Shown: positions 8,088 to 17,748, counted from the first letter of the stretch. The stretch is DNA of 64,000 bases from Arthrobacter nitroguajacolicus_D (GCF_031455195.1 NZ_JAVDSH010000010.1:1-64000), one strand, 5' to 3'. Numbers and translations: made by a program. The notes: generated from the letters alone by a model not told the origin.

Positions 8088-10580
8088 ATGTTTGAGAGAT
8101 TTACGGACCGTGCCCGTCGCGTGGTCGTCCTTGCCCAAGAAGAGGCACGGATGCTCAACCACAATTACATCGGTACCGAGCACATCCTCTTGGGTCTGAT
8201 CCACGAGGGTGAAGGCGTTGCAGCCAAAGCGCTCGAGTCCCTGAGCATTTCGCTCGATGGTGTTCGCGAGCAGGTGCAGGAGATCATCGGCCAGGGGCAG
8301 CAGGCTCCATCCGGTCACATCCCCTTCACCCCGCGTGCCAAGAAGGTGCTTGAGCTCTCGCTCCGCGAAGCACTGCAGCTCGGCCACAATTACATCGGTA
8401 CTGAGCACATCCTGCTCGGCCTCATTCGCGAAGGCGAAGGCGTGGCCGCACAGGTGCTGGTAAAGCTCGGCGCAGACCTCAACAGGGTCCGCCAGCAGGT
8501 TATCCAGCTGCTCTCCGGCTACCAGGGCAAGGAAACCGCCGGCAGCGGTTCCGGCCAGGGCCAGCCGGAAGGTACCCCCGCCGGTTCGGTGGTGCTTGAC
8601 CAGTTCGGACGCAACCTGACCCAGGCTGCCCGCGAGAACAAGCTCGATCCCGTGATCGGCCGCGAGCAGGAGATGGAACGCGTCATGCAGGTCCTCTCCC
8701 GCCGCACCAAGAACAACCCTGTTCTGATCGGTGAGCCCGGCGTCGGTAAGACTGCCGTCGTCGAAGGCCTCGCTCAGGCGATCGTCCGCGGCGACGTCCC
8801 GGAAACCATCAAGGACAAGCAGCTGTACACGCTTGACCTCGGTTCACTGGTTGCCGGTTCCCGCTACCGCGGTGACTTCGAAGAGCGCCTGAAGAAGGTC
8901 CTCAAGGAAATCCGCACCCGCGGCGACATCATCCTCTTCATTGACGAGATCCACACCCTCGTTGGAGCAGGTGCTGCCGAAGGCGCCATCGATGCTGCGT
9001 CCATCCTCAAGCCGATGCTTGCCCGTGGCGAACTCCAGACCATCGGTGCCACCACGCTGGACGAGTACCGCAAGCACATCGAGAAGGATGCCGCTCTTGA
9101 GCGTCGTTTCCAGCCGATCCAGGTCAAGGAACCTTCTGTTGCGCACGCGATCGAGATCCTGAAGGGCCTGCGCGACCGGTACGAGGCACACCACCGCGTA
9201 ACGATCACCGACGGTGCCCTGGCCTCTGCCGCGCAGCTGGCCGAACGCTACATCTCGGACCGCTTCCTGCCGGACAAGGCGATCGACCTTATCGATGAAG
9301 CCGGCGCCCGCCTGCGCATCCGCCGCATGACCGCTCCACCGGAGCTCAAGGCCATGGACGAGCGTATTGCAGACGTGAAGATGGAGAAGGAATCCGCCAT
9401 CGACGCCCAGGACTTTGAGGGTGCTGCCTCGCTGCGCGACAAGGAGCAGAAGCTCATTGCCGAACGCGCGGAGAAGGAGCGCAACTGGAAGTCCGGCGGC
9501 ATGGACGACATCTCCGAGGTTGACGAGGACCTGATCGCTGAAGTTCTTGCGAACTCCACTGGCATCCCGGTCTTCAAGCTCACCGAGGAAGAGTCCTCGC
9601 GCTTGCTCAAGATGGAAGACGAACTGCACAAGCGTGTCGTCGGCCAGGACGAGGCCATCAAGGCCCTGTCGCAGGCCATCCGCCGCACCCGTGCAGGCCT
9701 GAAGGACCCCAAGCGTCCCGGTGGCTCGTTCATCTTCGCCGGCCCCACGGGCGTCGGCAAGACCGAGCTCGCCAAGGCGCTGGCCGAGTTCCTGTTCGGT
9801 GAAGAGGATGCCCTCATCACGCTGGACATGTCCGAGTACTCCGAGAAGCACACGGTTTCGCGTCTCTTCGGTGCACCTCCGGGATACGTCGGCTACGAAG
9901 AGGGTGGCCAGCTGACCGAGAAGGTCCGCAGGCGTCCGTTCTCCGTGGTCCTGTTCGATGAAGTTGAGAAGGCCCATGCGGACCTCTTCAACTCCCTCCT
10001 GCAGATTCTGGAAGACGGCCGTTTGACCGACTCCCAGGGCCGCGTCGTGGACTTCAAGAACACCGTGATCATCATGACCACCAACCTTGGTACCCGCGAC
10101 ATCTCCAAGAGCGTGGCCACGGGCTTCCAGTCCGGCACGGACACCCAGACCGGCTACAATCGGATGCGCGCCCGGGTTACGGAAGAGCTGAAGCAGCACT
10201 TCCGCCCCGAGTTCCTCAACCGTGTTGACGACGTCGTGGTGTTCCCGCAGCTGACGCAGGACGAGATCATCGAGATCGTGGATCTGTTCGTGACCCGTCT
10301 GGAGCGTCGCCTCAAGGACAAGGACATGGGCATCGAGCTCACGCCCGCCGCGAAGGTTCTCCTGGCCACGCGTGGTTACGATCCCGCGATGGGTGCCCGG
10401 CCGCTGCGCCGCACCATCCAGCGCGAGATCGAGGACCAGCTGTCCGAGAAGATCCTGTTCGGCGAGATCCACCCCGGCGACATCGTTGTGGTTGACGTCG
10501 ACGGCGAAGGTGACGACGCCAAGTTCACGTTCCAAGGCAACGCCAAGCCGCGTATCCCGGAGATCGCTCCGACCGCGTAA
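8088..10580 (+). CDS. clpC: ATP-dependent Clp protease ATP-binding subunit ClpC
   Basis: 830 aa, full length. Two N-terminal Clp repeats (about 1-145, each with NYIGTEHILLGLI), AAA+ module D1 (Walker A GEPGVGKT, Walker B LFIDEIHT), a UVR/middle coiled coil near 420-455 and AAA+ D2 (Walker A GPTGVGKT, GYEEGGQLTE). Hexameric unfoldase that feeds substrates into ClpP1P2; essential in many actinobacteria. ATG preceded by TAGGAG. Single gene ended by a strong hairpin. Very strong codon bias fits high expression. Confidence 0.97.
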   Translation: MFERFTDRARRVVVLAQEEARMLNHNYIGTEHILLGLIHEGEGVAAKALESLSISLDGVREQVQEIIGQGQQAPSGHIPFTPRAKKVLELSLREALQLGHNYIGTEHILLGLIREGEGVAAQVLVKLGADLNRVRQQVIQLLSGYQGKETAGSGSGQGQPEGTPAGSVVLDQFGRNLTQAARENKLDPVIGREQEMERVMQVLSRRTKNNPVLIGEPGVGKTAVVEGLAQAIVRGDVPETIKDKQLYTLDLGSLVAGSRYRGDFEERLKKVLKEIRTRGDIILFIDEIHTLVGAGAAEGAIDAASILKPMLARGELQTIGATTLDEYRKHIEKDAALERRFQPIQVKEPSVAHAIEILKGLRDRYEAHHRVTITDGALASAAQLAERYISDRFLPDKAIDLIDEAGARLRIRRMTAPPELKAMDERIADVKMEKESAIDAQDFEGAASLRDKEQKLIAERAEKERNWKSGGMDDISEVDEDLIAEVLANSTGIPVFKLTEEESSRLLKMEDELHKRVVGQDEAIKALSQAIRRTRAGLKDPKRPGGSFIFAGPTGVGKTELAKALAEFLFGEEDALITLDMSEYSEKHTVSRLFGAPPGYVGYEEGGQLTEKVRRRPFSVVLFDEVEKAHADLFNSLLQILEDGRLTDSQGRVVDFKNTVIIMTTNLGTRDISKSVATGFQSGTDTQTGYNRMRARVTEELKQHFRPEFLNRVDDVVVFPQLTQDEIIEIVDLFVTRLERRLKDKDMGIELTPAAKVLLATRGYDPAMGARPLRRTIQREIEDQLSEKILFGEIHPGDIVVVDVDGEGDDAKFTFQGNAKPRIPEIAPTA

Positions 10581-10599
10581 GGCAGAGGCTGTGACGTAA

Positions 10600-10637
10600 A
10601 GGACCCCGTCCATTCCGAAAGGAATGGGCGGGGTCCT
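10600..10637 (+). terminator. clpC terminator
   Basis: 17-bp stem AGGACCCCGTCCATTCC with one G-U pair, GAAA tetraloop, 19 nt after the clpC stop. Confidence 0.85.
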
Positions 10638-10734
10638 GCGTTGTCCGCCCCCGTTCCGGGTTTTACGTTTACCTCATGGCCCTAGAGTGGGTTCCTAGGT
10701 TCAATAGGCGTACAAAAGCCCGGGGGAGATAGAC

Positions 10735-11943
10735 ATGCGCGTACTCATGGTGGCACCAGGCACGCGAGGAGACGTGGTTCCGATGGCTGGCCTGGGGCAT
10801 CGCCTGCAGGGCGTGGGCTACGAGGTCGCCATTGCCGCCAACCCGGCCTACGCGCCACTGGTGGTGGAGTCAGGGTGCGAGTTCCGGCCACTGCCGGGAG
10901 ACCTTGCTGAGCTGATCAAGCATCCTGCGCCTGGAGCCAAGGCATCAGCCGGAAATGTGTTTTCCTTCTGGAAGAAGCTCGGCGAGTACATGGACAATGC
11001 GGCGACAGGGACGTTGGCGGCAGCGGAGGCCGGCGCGGACGTGATCCTCGCCAACTCGGTGGCGCCGTACGCCTACGATGTTGCTGAGGCTTTCGGCATT
11101 CCGGCTATCGGCGCCCACCTGCAGCCCACGGAACCCAGTGCGGCTTATCCTCCTGTCCTGATGAATTCGGCCCGCAGCCTCGGCCCCATGGGAAACAAGA
11201 TCATAGGGGAGCGGGCCTCCGCTGGCCCGGCCCCTTACGACGGACCCAGCGCGCGCCTTCGCAGGGAACTGGGCCTGCGCAAGGAAAGCCGTGCGACCGG
11301 GGAGCGTCGTCGAAGGAAGACGCAGGCAACAGTGCTTTACGGCATCAGCCCATCGGTACTGCCCACGCCGGGTGATTGGCATCCGGGTTTGGTGATGGCA
11401 GGGTACTGGTGGCCGGCTGGAAACCCCGACTGGCAGCCGCCCGCAGATCTTGTGGACTTCCTGGCGGATGGCCCGCCGCCGGTCTTCGTGGGTTTCGGCA
11501 GCAGCGCCGACATCGATCCTGGCTTCATTCTGGACGCTACCCGTCGTGCCGGCGCAAGGGCCGTTGTCCAGGGCGTTGAGGGTTACCTGGCGGATGACGC
11601 AATCGGCGTCGGGAGTGTTCCGCACGAGTGGCTTTTTCCCCGCATGTCGGTAGTTGTTCACCACGCGGGCGCGGGAACCACCGCGGCCGGTCTGCGGGCT
11701 GGTGTTCCCACTGTGGGTGTTCCTGTGTACACGGACCAACCGTTGTGGGCTTCGCGCGTGGCATCCCTCGGTGCCGGCCCCCAGCCGATTCCGTATAAGA
11801 AGCTGACTCCGGACCGCCTTGGTGAGGCAATAAAGGAAGCCAGCAGCACGCCGTCGTACGCCCACCATGCCAAGAGCGTGGCCACGGCCCTATCGACGGA
11901 AGACGGAACCGCGGCTGTACTTAAGACGCTGCGGAATATCTGA
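10735..11943 (+). CDS. UGT/MGT-type glycosyltransferase (GT1-like)
   Basis: 402 aa GT-B fold. N-terminal acceptor-side domain begins MRVLMVAPGTRGDVVP with the GxRGDVxP motif of the macrolide/sterol glucosyltransferase family. The C-terminal nucleotide-sugar domain has the HHAGAGTTAAGL and GVPVYTDQPLWA motifs (about 305-345). It transfers sugar from an NDP-sugar to a small acceptor, often a lipid, macrolide or phenolic. GGGGGAG ribosome site before the ATG. No biosynthetic partner adjoins it, so it may act in detoxification or in surface lipid modification; this is inference. Confidence 0.85.
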   Translation: MRVLMVAPGTRGDVVPMAGLGHRLQGVGYEVAIAANPAYAPLVVESGCEFRPLPGDLAELIKHPAPGAKASAGNVFSFWKKLGEYMDNAATGTLAAAEAGADVILANSVAPYAYDVAEAFGIPAIGAHLQPTEPSAAYPPVLMNSARSLGPMGNKIIGERASAGPAPYDGPSARLRRELGLRKESRATGERRRRKTQATVLYGISPSVLPTPGDWHPGLVMAGYWWPAGNPDWQPPADLVDFLADGPPPVFVGFGSSADIDPGFILDATRRAGARAVVQGVEGYLADDAIGVGSVPHEWLFPRMSVVVHHAGAGTTAAGLRAGVPTVGVPVYTDQPLWASRVASLGAGPQPIPYKKLTPDRLGEAIKEASSTPSYAHHAKSVATALSTEDGTAAVLKTLRNI

Positions 11944-11952
11944 AAGTACTGT

Positions 11953-11967
11953 TTCACTATCAGTGAA
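11953..11967. promoter_or_regulatory. Small palindrome upstream of the S9 peptidase gene
   Basis: TTCACT-ATC-AGTGAA, a perfect 6-bp inverted repeat between the glycosyltransferase stop and the peptidase ribosome site. It could be an operator; no regulator is adjacent. Confidence 0.3.
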
Positions 11968-11993
11968 CCACTCTGTGATTGGGAGCACATTCC

Positions 11994-14111
11994 GTGTTGA
12001 ATCAGATCATGGACTCAGCTGACACGCATACCCCGGGCCAGCAGCCCGAAACTCCTTTTCACGACCTTGACCATTACCTCTCCATCCCTCGGGTCGGTGG
12101 CCTCTCCCTTAGCCCGGACGGAACGCGACTGGTCACCACAGTGACCACGCTTAATGGCAAAGGAACCGAGTTCGCCACCGCACTTTGGGAGATCGATCCG
12201 ACGGGCCAGCGCCCGTCCCGCCGGATCACGCGCAGTTCCAAGGGAGAAGCGGGAGCGGTCTTCGCCTCCACTGGCGATCTCTACTTCACGTCGGCACGCC
12301 CGGACCCGGAAAGCCCCGATGCTGACCCCGTCAACGCGCTGTGGCTGTTGCCCTCCGGCGGAGGAGAAGCCCGCGTGGTGCATTCCCGCTCCGGCGGTAT
12401 CAGCTCCGTCATGGCCGCGAAGGACGTGGACGCAACGTTCATCAACGCGGAGGTCCTGGCTGGATCCTCGGACGAGGATGACGATGAGGAGCGCCGTAAG
12501 GCCCGCAAGGACAACAAGGTATCGGCCATCCTGCACAGTGGCTACCCGGTCCGCTACTGGGACGCCGACCTGGGTCCGGCCGAGCCGCGGCTCTTCGCCG
12601 TGGAACAGAGCGAGGACAAGGAGCCCGGCAAGCCTTCCACCGTAGACGCCGCGCGGTCGCTCAAACTCCGCAATCTGACGCCCGGAGTCGGCGGTTCGCT
12701 GCGCGAGGCCAAGACAGTGGTGAGCCCGGACGGCAAGACCATATACACCAGCTTGACCAAAGCGCTCGCGAAAGCCGACAGCCGCGAGGTGCTCGCCGCC
12801 GTCGACGTCGCTACCGGCTACGTCAAGGTCCTCCTGGACCACGAAGGCATGAGCTACTTTCCGGGACCAGTCAGCCCGGACAACCGCACGCTGGTGGTTG
12901 AAAGCGAAAGCGACACCACCCCCACGCAGGCTCCGCAAGTGAAGCTGCATCTGCTCAACGTAGCCGACGGCGGAACCATGGATTTGGAGCCGCTGGCACA
13001 CCAGTGGGACCGCTGGGCTACTGCGCTCGCCTGGCTCCCTGACGGCAGCGCCATACTCGCGAAGGCGGACGACGACGGCGCGTCGCCGGTTTTCCGGGTT
13101 GACGTCGCCGATGGTGGCGTTACCCGGGTGACGAAGGACTCCGCAGCCTATTCCGACGTCGTGGTGTCACCTGACGGGGCTACGGCGTATGCGCTGCGGA
13201 GTTCGTACGAGTTCCCGCCCGAAGCAGTGCGGATTGACCTCGCCACCGGAGAGGCGGTTCGCCTGCCGGCGCCAGCGGAGAGACCTGCCTACAAGGGCCG
13301 GTTGGAGCGGGTCGAGACCGCGGCAGAGGACGGCTCCCGCGTGCCTGCTTATCTTGCACTGCCCGAAGGCGCCTCCGAAGAAACTCCGGCCCCGCTCCTG
13401 CTTTGGATCCACGGCGGACCCCTGGGCTCGTGGAACGCCTGGACGTGGCGCTGGAATCCGTGGCTGCTGGTGGCCAAGGGTTATGCCGTACTGCTCCCCG
13501 ATCCCGCGCTTTCTACCGGTTACGGGCAGGAGTTCATCCAGCGCGGCTGGGGCGAGTGGGGCAAGAAGCCGTACACAGACCTCATGGCCATCACGGACGC
13601 GGTAGTGGAACGGCCCGACATCGACGGGTCCAGGACCGCTGCGATGGGCGGATCCTTTGGTGGCTACATGGCCAACTGGGTGGCAGGCCAGACCGACCGT
13701 TTCAAGGCAATCGTCACGCACGCAAGCCTGTGGGCACTGGACCAGTTCGGCCCCACCACTGATGCGGCCCAATATTGGCTGAAGGAAATGACCAAGGAGA
13801 TGGCGATGGAGAACTCGCCGCACCTGAACGTCGGCAACATCAAGACGCCCATGCTGGTGATCCACGGCGACAAGGACTACCGGGTGCCGATCGGCGAAGG
13901 CCTGAGGCTCTGGTACGAGCTCCTCTCCTCATCCCAGCTGCCGGCTGACGACAACGGCCAGAGCCCGCACCGATTCCTGTACTTCCCGGACGAGAACCAC
14001 TGGGTGCTCCAGCCGCAGCACGCCAAGGTTTGGTACGGGGTTGTGGAGCATTTCCTGGCCAAGCAGGTGCTGGGGGAGGACGTAGCGGTGCCTGAGGAAC
14101 TGGGTTTATAG
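11994..14111 (+). CDS. S9 family prolyl-oligopeptidase / acyl-aminoacyl peptidase
   Basis: 705 aa. N-terminal beta-propeller (about 20-430) that gates the active site, then an alpha/beta-hydrolase catalytic domain with Ser554 in GGSFGGYMANW, Asp626 or Asp628 in HGDKDYRVP and His669 in DENHWVL. Cytoplasmic serine peptidase acting on short peptides. The GTG at 11994 is chosen because GGGAG lies 8 nt upstream; the frame stays open 5 codons further and an ATG lies 5 codons later. An acidic DEDDDEE insert near residue 160 lies in the propeller. Stands alone. Confidence 0.9.
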   Translation: MLNQIMDSADTHTPGQQPETPFHDLDHYLSIPRVGGLSLSPDGTRLVTTVTTLNGKGTEFATALWEIDPTGQRPSRRITRSSKGEAGAVFASTGDLYFTSARPDPESPDADPVNALWLLPSGGGEARVVHSRSGGISSVMAAKDVDATFINAEVLAGSSDEDDDEERRKARKDNKVSAILHSGYPVRYWDADLGPAEPRLFAVEQSEDKEPGKPSTVDAARSLKLRNLTPGVGGSLREAKTVVSPDGKTIYTSLTKALAKADSREVLAAVDVATGYVKVLLDHEGMSYFPGPVSPDNRTLVVESESDTTPTQAPQVKLHLLNVADGGTMDLEPLAHQWDRWATALAWLPDGSAILAKADDDGASPVFRVDVADGGVTRVTKDSAAYSDVVVSPDGATAYALRSSYEFPPEAVRIDLATGEAVRLPAPAERPAYKGRLERVETAAEDGSRVPAYLALPEGASEETPAPLLLWIHGGPLGSWNAWTWRWNPWLLVAKGYAVLLPDPALSTGYGQEFIQRGWGEWGKKPYTDLMAITDAVVERPDIDGSRTAAMGGSFGGYMANWVAGQTDRFKAIVTHASLWALDQFGPTTDAAQYWLKEMTKEMAMENSPHLNVGNIKTPMLVIHGDKDYRVPIGEGLRLWYELLSSSQLPADDNGQSPHRFLYFPDENHWVLQPQHAKVWYGVVEHFLAKQVLGEDVAVPEELGL

Positions 14112-14131
14112 GCGATTCCTTCCGTGCGACA

Positions 14132-14196
14132 ACCGGGACATTTGCCGCATGCTCGCTCGTTCCTCGCTTAGACGCACGCTATACAAATGTCCCGGT
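14132..14196. repeat. Long inverted repeat A (13-bp perfect arms)
   Basis: ACCGGGACATTTG at 14132-14144 pairs perfectly with CAAATGTCCCGGT at 14184-14196 across a 39-nt loop rich in CTCG/CTCGC. It lies 20 nt after the peptidase stop. It may act as a terminator, but there is no T-tract. Its GGGACA-type arm resembles the palindrome at 36.2 kb. Confidence 0.75.
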
Positions 14197-14273
14197 CATC
14201 GCCGTCGTGCCCGCACTCCGTCATACGCGGCGCCGGGGCGGCCCGCATCTGTTTGCCTCGCTAGTATGGGGGA

Positions 14274-14783
14274 GTGGATTCGACCTTCAGCCTTCGCCCT
14301 GCCCGCACCAGCGATGTGGCGGCGATCAAAAGGCTCGTGGCTCCTTTGGCTGAGGAGCGGATCCTCATGGCCAAGGAGACGGTGGCGTACTACGAGAGCC
14401 TGCAGGAGTTCCGGATTGCGGAGTCCGACGCCGGCGAGGTCATTGGTTGCGGTGCCTTGCACGTGATGTGGGAAGACCTGGCCGAGATCCGTACGCTGGC
14501 CGCAGCCGATTCCTGGCGGGGCCGCGGCGTGGGCCATGTCCTGGTGGAGAACCTGCTGGAGGAGGCAAAGGCGCTGGGAGTGAGCCGGGTGTTCTGCCTG
14601 ACGTTCGAGGTGGACTTCTTCAAGCGCCACGGCTTTGAAGTCATGGCGGACCAATCGGCAGTTGATCCGCAGGTGTATTCGGAGCTTCTGCGCTCGCATG
14701 ACGAAGGCGTGGCCGAGTTCCTGGACCTTGCCCGAGTGAAGCCCAACACCTTGGGCAATACCCGCATGATCAAGCAGCTTTAG
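14274..14783 (+). CDS. argA: Short-type N-acetylglutamate synthase (amino-acid N-acetyltransferase)
   Basis: 169 aa, a stand-alone GNAT domain matching the short actinobacterial NAGS type. The acetyl-CoA loop is WRGRGVGHVLVENL (about 81-94) and the typical C-terminal NTLGNTRMIKQL is present. Makes N-acetylglutamate from glutamate and acetyl-CoA, the first step of arginine synthesis. GTG start with TAGTAT 6 nt upstream, a textbook leaderless signal. The arg operon is not in this window. The symbol argA follows usual annotation of this family. Confidence 0.85.
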   Translation: MDSTFSLRPARTSDVAAIKRLVAPLAEERILMAKETVAYYESLQEFRIAESDAGEVIGCGALHVMWEDLAEIRTLAAADSWRGRGVGHVLVENLLEEAKALGVSRVFCLTFEVDFFKRHGFEVMADQSAVDPQVYSELLRSHDEGVAEFLDLARVKPNTLGNTRMIKQL

Positions 14784-14944
14784 CCTGCGCCCAACCCCCT
14801 CTCAGACCTCGGCTTCCATGTTCCGCTGAGCCCTGCCCGATTATGCGTGATTTAATACCTCTTCTCTTATCTAAAGTTGATGGATAAACTGATGGAGGCT
14901 TGCTGGGGAAGCTTCCACCACATCGGTCAATTTGAGAGAAGATC

Positions 14945-16393
14945 ATGCAGTCCCACGCCTCCACTCCAGATGTTTCACAACTCCAATTAAGCGTGCGCGG
15001 TCCCGTGTTCACGCCTGCCGATCCCGGCTTCGCGGCCGAAGTTGCGGCCTTCAATTTGTCCACCCAACACCAGCCGGATGTTGCCTTCGGCGCCCTCGAC
15101 GCAGAGGACGTTTCGGCGGCAGTCCGCTGGGCGGCGGAGCGCGGAATGCCCGTCTCCGTCCAATCCACCGGTCACGGTGCCACCAATGCCATCGAGGGCG
15201 GTCTGCTCATCAGCACCCGCCGAATGCTGGAGCTCAGTATCGATCCCCTTGAGCGGATCGCCCGCGTTGGCGCCGGCGTCCGCTGGAAGGCCGTAGTGGA
15301 ACTGGCCTCCACGTTCGGGCTGATGGGGCTTTGCGGTTCCACCACCGACGTCGGCGTGGTGGGTTACACGTTGGGCGGCGGCCTGCCCATCATGGGTCGA
15401 AAGTACGGCTTCGCATCTGACCACGTGATCGCGTTCGAACTTGTTACCTCAGACGGCACGCACCGACGGGTGACCAAGGACGAAAACCCGGAGCTCTTCT
15501 ACCTCCTGCGCGGAGGCAAGGGGAATCTTGGCATTGTCACAGCAATGGAATTCCATTTGTTCCCAGGCTCGGACCTCTTTGCCGGCGGCCTCTACTTCGA
15601 CGGCGAGCATGCCCCGGCGGTCCTCCAGCAGTTCAGCGAGTGGGTTCCGTCGCTGCCCCAGGAAGCGTCGGCGTCGTTGGCTTTCCTGCGCCTCCCGGAC
15701 ATGGAGATGATCCCCGAACCGCTGCGCGGCAAGTTCGTCGTGCATCTGCGTTACGCGTACCAAGGCGACGCGGCAGTGGCAACGCAATTGCTTGAGCCCA
15801 TGCGACGGAGTGCGCCGTTCATGATGGATGGGACCGGGCCCCTGGACTCCACCCAGATGGACAGTATCCACCAGGACCCGGACCAGCCTGTGCCCGTGCG
15901 CGAGCGTGGCTTCCTGCTGGACCGTTTGGACAAGGGAGCGAAGAGCGCGATCCTGCGTCACTTCGGACCAGGCGTCCAGAGCCCGGTGCTGATGGCAGAG
16001 GTGCGGCTGCTCGGCGGCGCCCTCGCCAAGAGCGCCGACGGCGAGGACACCGTTGGGGCGCGCGACGCCGCGTTCAGCTTCTTCATGGCGGGCATGGCTG
16101 TCCCGCCCCTGGCGGAGCTGCTTCCCGTAGTGTTCGACGCCGTTCGCGACGACCTGCGCGACGCCTCCAGCGGCGGGACTTTCGTTAACCTGCACGGCCA
16201 CTTCGTCGACGCCGAGGACAGGGAGCGGCCCTGGGGTCCCACTGTCCGTGAACGGCTCCGTAAGGCGAAGGCCGAGCTGGATCCGAAGAACATGTTCAGT
16301 TTTGGACACGTTGTGGGGCTTCCGGTGATCGACCAGACAGTGCTGCTTCAAGATGTTGTGACTGCCGGCGGCGACGCCGTGCTGAACAACTAG
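14945..16393 (+). CDS. FAD-linked oxidoreductase, berberine-bridge-enzyme type
   Basis: 482 aa. N-terminal PCMH-type FAD domain (about 40-215) and a C-terminal BBE segment (RKAKAELDPKNMFSFGH). His77 in QSTGHG and Cys130 in GLCGSTTDVG match the two residues that bind FAD covalently in bicovalent members, so a 6-S-cysteinyl, 8-histidyl flavin is plausible. GGKGNLGIVT is the conserved FAD loop. Such enzymes oxidise sugars, alcohols or alkaloids with O2. Ribosome site GAGAGAAG. Substrate unknown. Confidence 0.85.
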   Translation: MQSHASTPDVSQLQLSVRGPVFTPADPGFAAEVAAFNLSTQHQPDVAFGALDAEDVSAAVRWAAERGMPVSVQSTGHGATNAIEGGLLISTRRMLELSIDPLERIARVGAGVRWKAVVELASTFGLMGLCGSTTDVGVVGYTLGGGLPIMGRKYGFASDHVIAFELVTSDGTHRRVTKDENPELFYLLRGGKGNLGIVTAMEFHLFPGSDLFAGGLYFDGEHAPAVLQQFSEWVPSLPQEASASLAFLRLPDMEMIPEPLRGKFVVHLRYAYQGDAAVATQLLEPMRRSAPFMMDGTGPLDSTQMDSIHQDPDQPVPVRERGFLLDRLDKGAKSAILRHFGPGVQSPVLMAEVRLLGGALAKSADGEDTVGARDAAFSFFMAGMAVPPLAELLPVVFDAVRDDLRDASSGGTFVNLHGHFVDAEDRERPWGPTVRERLRKAKAELDPKNMFSFGHVVGLPVIDQTVLLQDVVTAGGDAVLNN

Positions 16394-16408
16394 GGAGCTG
16401 GGGCGGCA

Positions 16409-16597
16409 ATGGACCATCGGGTGATTTTTCCTGACTTCTCCGCATTCCAGATCGACATCCCGTATGGATTGTTGCCAAACGGGGAGTCCTGGGCCGGGGA
16501 ACGCCATCCGGATCCGGACCTCTACTCGGCCTTCTGGCCCGAGGTCCGTCCCCGGAGTGAGCCCGGGTTGATTGCGGCGCCGGGTGCCGATGACTGA
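16409..16597 (+). CDS. Small hypothetical protein
   Basis: 62 aa, starting 16 nt after the FAD-oxidase stop with a GGGGCGG stretch upstream. Pro- and acid-rich (DIPYGLLPNGESW, RHPDPDLYSAFWPEV), no membrane segment. Codon use resembles real genes and no other gene occupies the stretch. It could be a short partner of the oxidase or a spurious frame. No recognised family. Confidence 0.4.
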   Translation: MDHRVIFPDFSAFQIDIPYGLLPNGESWAGERHPDPDLYSAFWPEVRPRSEPGLIAAPGADD

Positions 16598-16616
16598 CCC
16601 GTGAACAAAAGTGCAT

Positions 16617-16648
16617 GTGGAGGGATGGCCGAAGGCTGTCCCTCCCAC
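16617..16648 (+). terminator. Hairpin after the oxidase unit
   Basis: GTGG-AGGGATGGCC, loop GAA, GGCTGTCCCTCCCAC: a 14-bp stem with one bulge and G-U pairs, between the oxidase unit and dhaK. Confidence 0.55.
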
Positions 16649-16744
16649 CATTTAAGTACAGTCCCTTCGCCTCGGGGCCTACCGTGGCCCCGCCCGCCGG
16701 TAGTAGGGTCAGAGCACCAGCCACAGCACGCCCAGGAGCATCCA

Positions 16745-17746
16745 ATGAAAAAGCTCATCAATGATCCACGCGCCGTGGTGGACGAATCTGTCGAAGGTTT
16801 TGGCATGGCCCATGCCGACATCGTGGACGTCCATCCCGACCCCAAATTCCTTGTCCGAAAGGCCGCGCCGGTAGCGGGCAAAGTTGCCCTGGTGTCCGGC
16901 GGAGGCAGCGGTCACGAGCCGCTGCATGCAGGTTTCGTGGGCCTGGGCATGTTGGACGCTGCCGTCCCCGGCGCGGTCTTCACCTCTCCCACGCCCGACC
17001 AGATCATCCCGGCCACCGTCGCCGTGGACTCGGGTGCCGGCGTCGTGCATATCGTGAAGAACTACACCGGTGACGTCCTGAACTTCGAAACCGCCGCGGA
17101 AATGGCGCAGGCCGAAGGCGTGCGCGTCCGATCGGTGCTGGTGAACGACGACGTTGCCGTGGAGGACTCGCTGTACACGGCAGGTCGTCGCGGGGTGGGC
17201 GGAACCGTGCTGGTGGAGAAGATTGCGGGTGCTTCGGCGCAACGCGGAGACGACCTGGACGCGGTCACGGCCATCGCGGAACGTGTAGTTGCCAATGTCC
17301 GTACGATGGGCGTCGCCCTGTCCGGCTGCACGGTGCCCCACGCGGGAACGCCGAGCTTCGAACTGGCCGATGACGAGATCGAGATCGGCATCGGCATCCA
17401 CGGGGAGCCCGGCCGGCACAGGATCGCGATGGAAAGCGCCGATGCGATCACGGACCGCCTGCTGGAGCCAGTGCTGGAAGACCTGAAGGTTGCGGAGGGC
17501 GACAAAGTGCTGCTGTTCGTCAACGGCATGGGCGGGACGCCGCTGAGTGAGTTGTACATCGTCTACCGGCGGGCGGCGCAGGTCCTTGCTGAACGGGGCG
17601 CCACGGTGGAGCGCTCCTTGGTGGGCAACTATGTGACGTCCCTGGAAATGCAGGGCTGTTCGGTGTCAGTGCTGCGCCTGGACGATGAAATGACCAGGCT
17701 CTGGGACGCTCCTGTTCACACCGCCGCCCTGCGATGGGGGGCCTGA
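16745..17746 (+). CDS. dhaK: Dihydroxyacetone kinase subunit DhaK
   Basis: 333 aa. Substrate-binding subunit of PEP-dependent dihydroxyacetone kinase. His57 in GGGSGHEP and His219 in GIGIHGEPG match the two key histidines of E. coli DhaK; the second binds dihydroxyacetone as a hemiaminal. ATG at 16745 is chosen because CAGGAG precedes it and the protein begins MKKLINDP like the family. The frame is open for 48 codons upstream without family resemblance. First gene of dhaKLM. Confidence 0.95.
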   Translation: MKKLINDPRAVVDESVEGFGMAHADIVDVHPDPKFLVRKAAPVAGKVALVSGGGSGHEPLHAGFVGLGMLDAAVPGAVFTSPTPDQIIPATVAVDSGAGVVHIVKNYTGDVLNFETAAEMAQAEGVRVRSVLVNDDVAVEDSLYTAGRRGVGGTVLVEKIAGASAQRGDDLDAVTAIAERVVANVRTMGVALSGCTVPHAGTPSFELADDEIEIGIGIHGEPGRHRIAMESADAITDRLLEPVLEDLKVAEGDKVLLFVNGMGGTPLSELYIVYRRAAQVLAERGATVERSLVGNYVTSLEMQGCSVSVLRLDDEMTRLWDAPVHTAALRWGA

Positions 17747-17748
17747 GC

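Noticed and set aside
7909..8199. 96-codon open frame upstream of clpC
   Set aside because: Overlaps the clpC start in another frame, lacks a ribosome site and has random composition.
8844..10613. Long minus-strand open frame (589 codons) opposite clpC
   Set aside because: Shadow of the highly biased clpC coding strand; composition of an antisense frame, no ribosome site or family resemblance.
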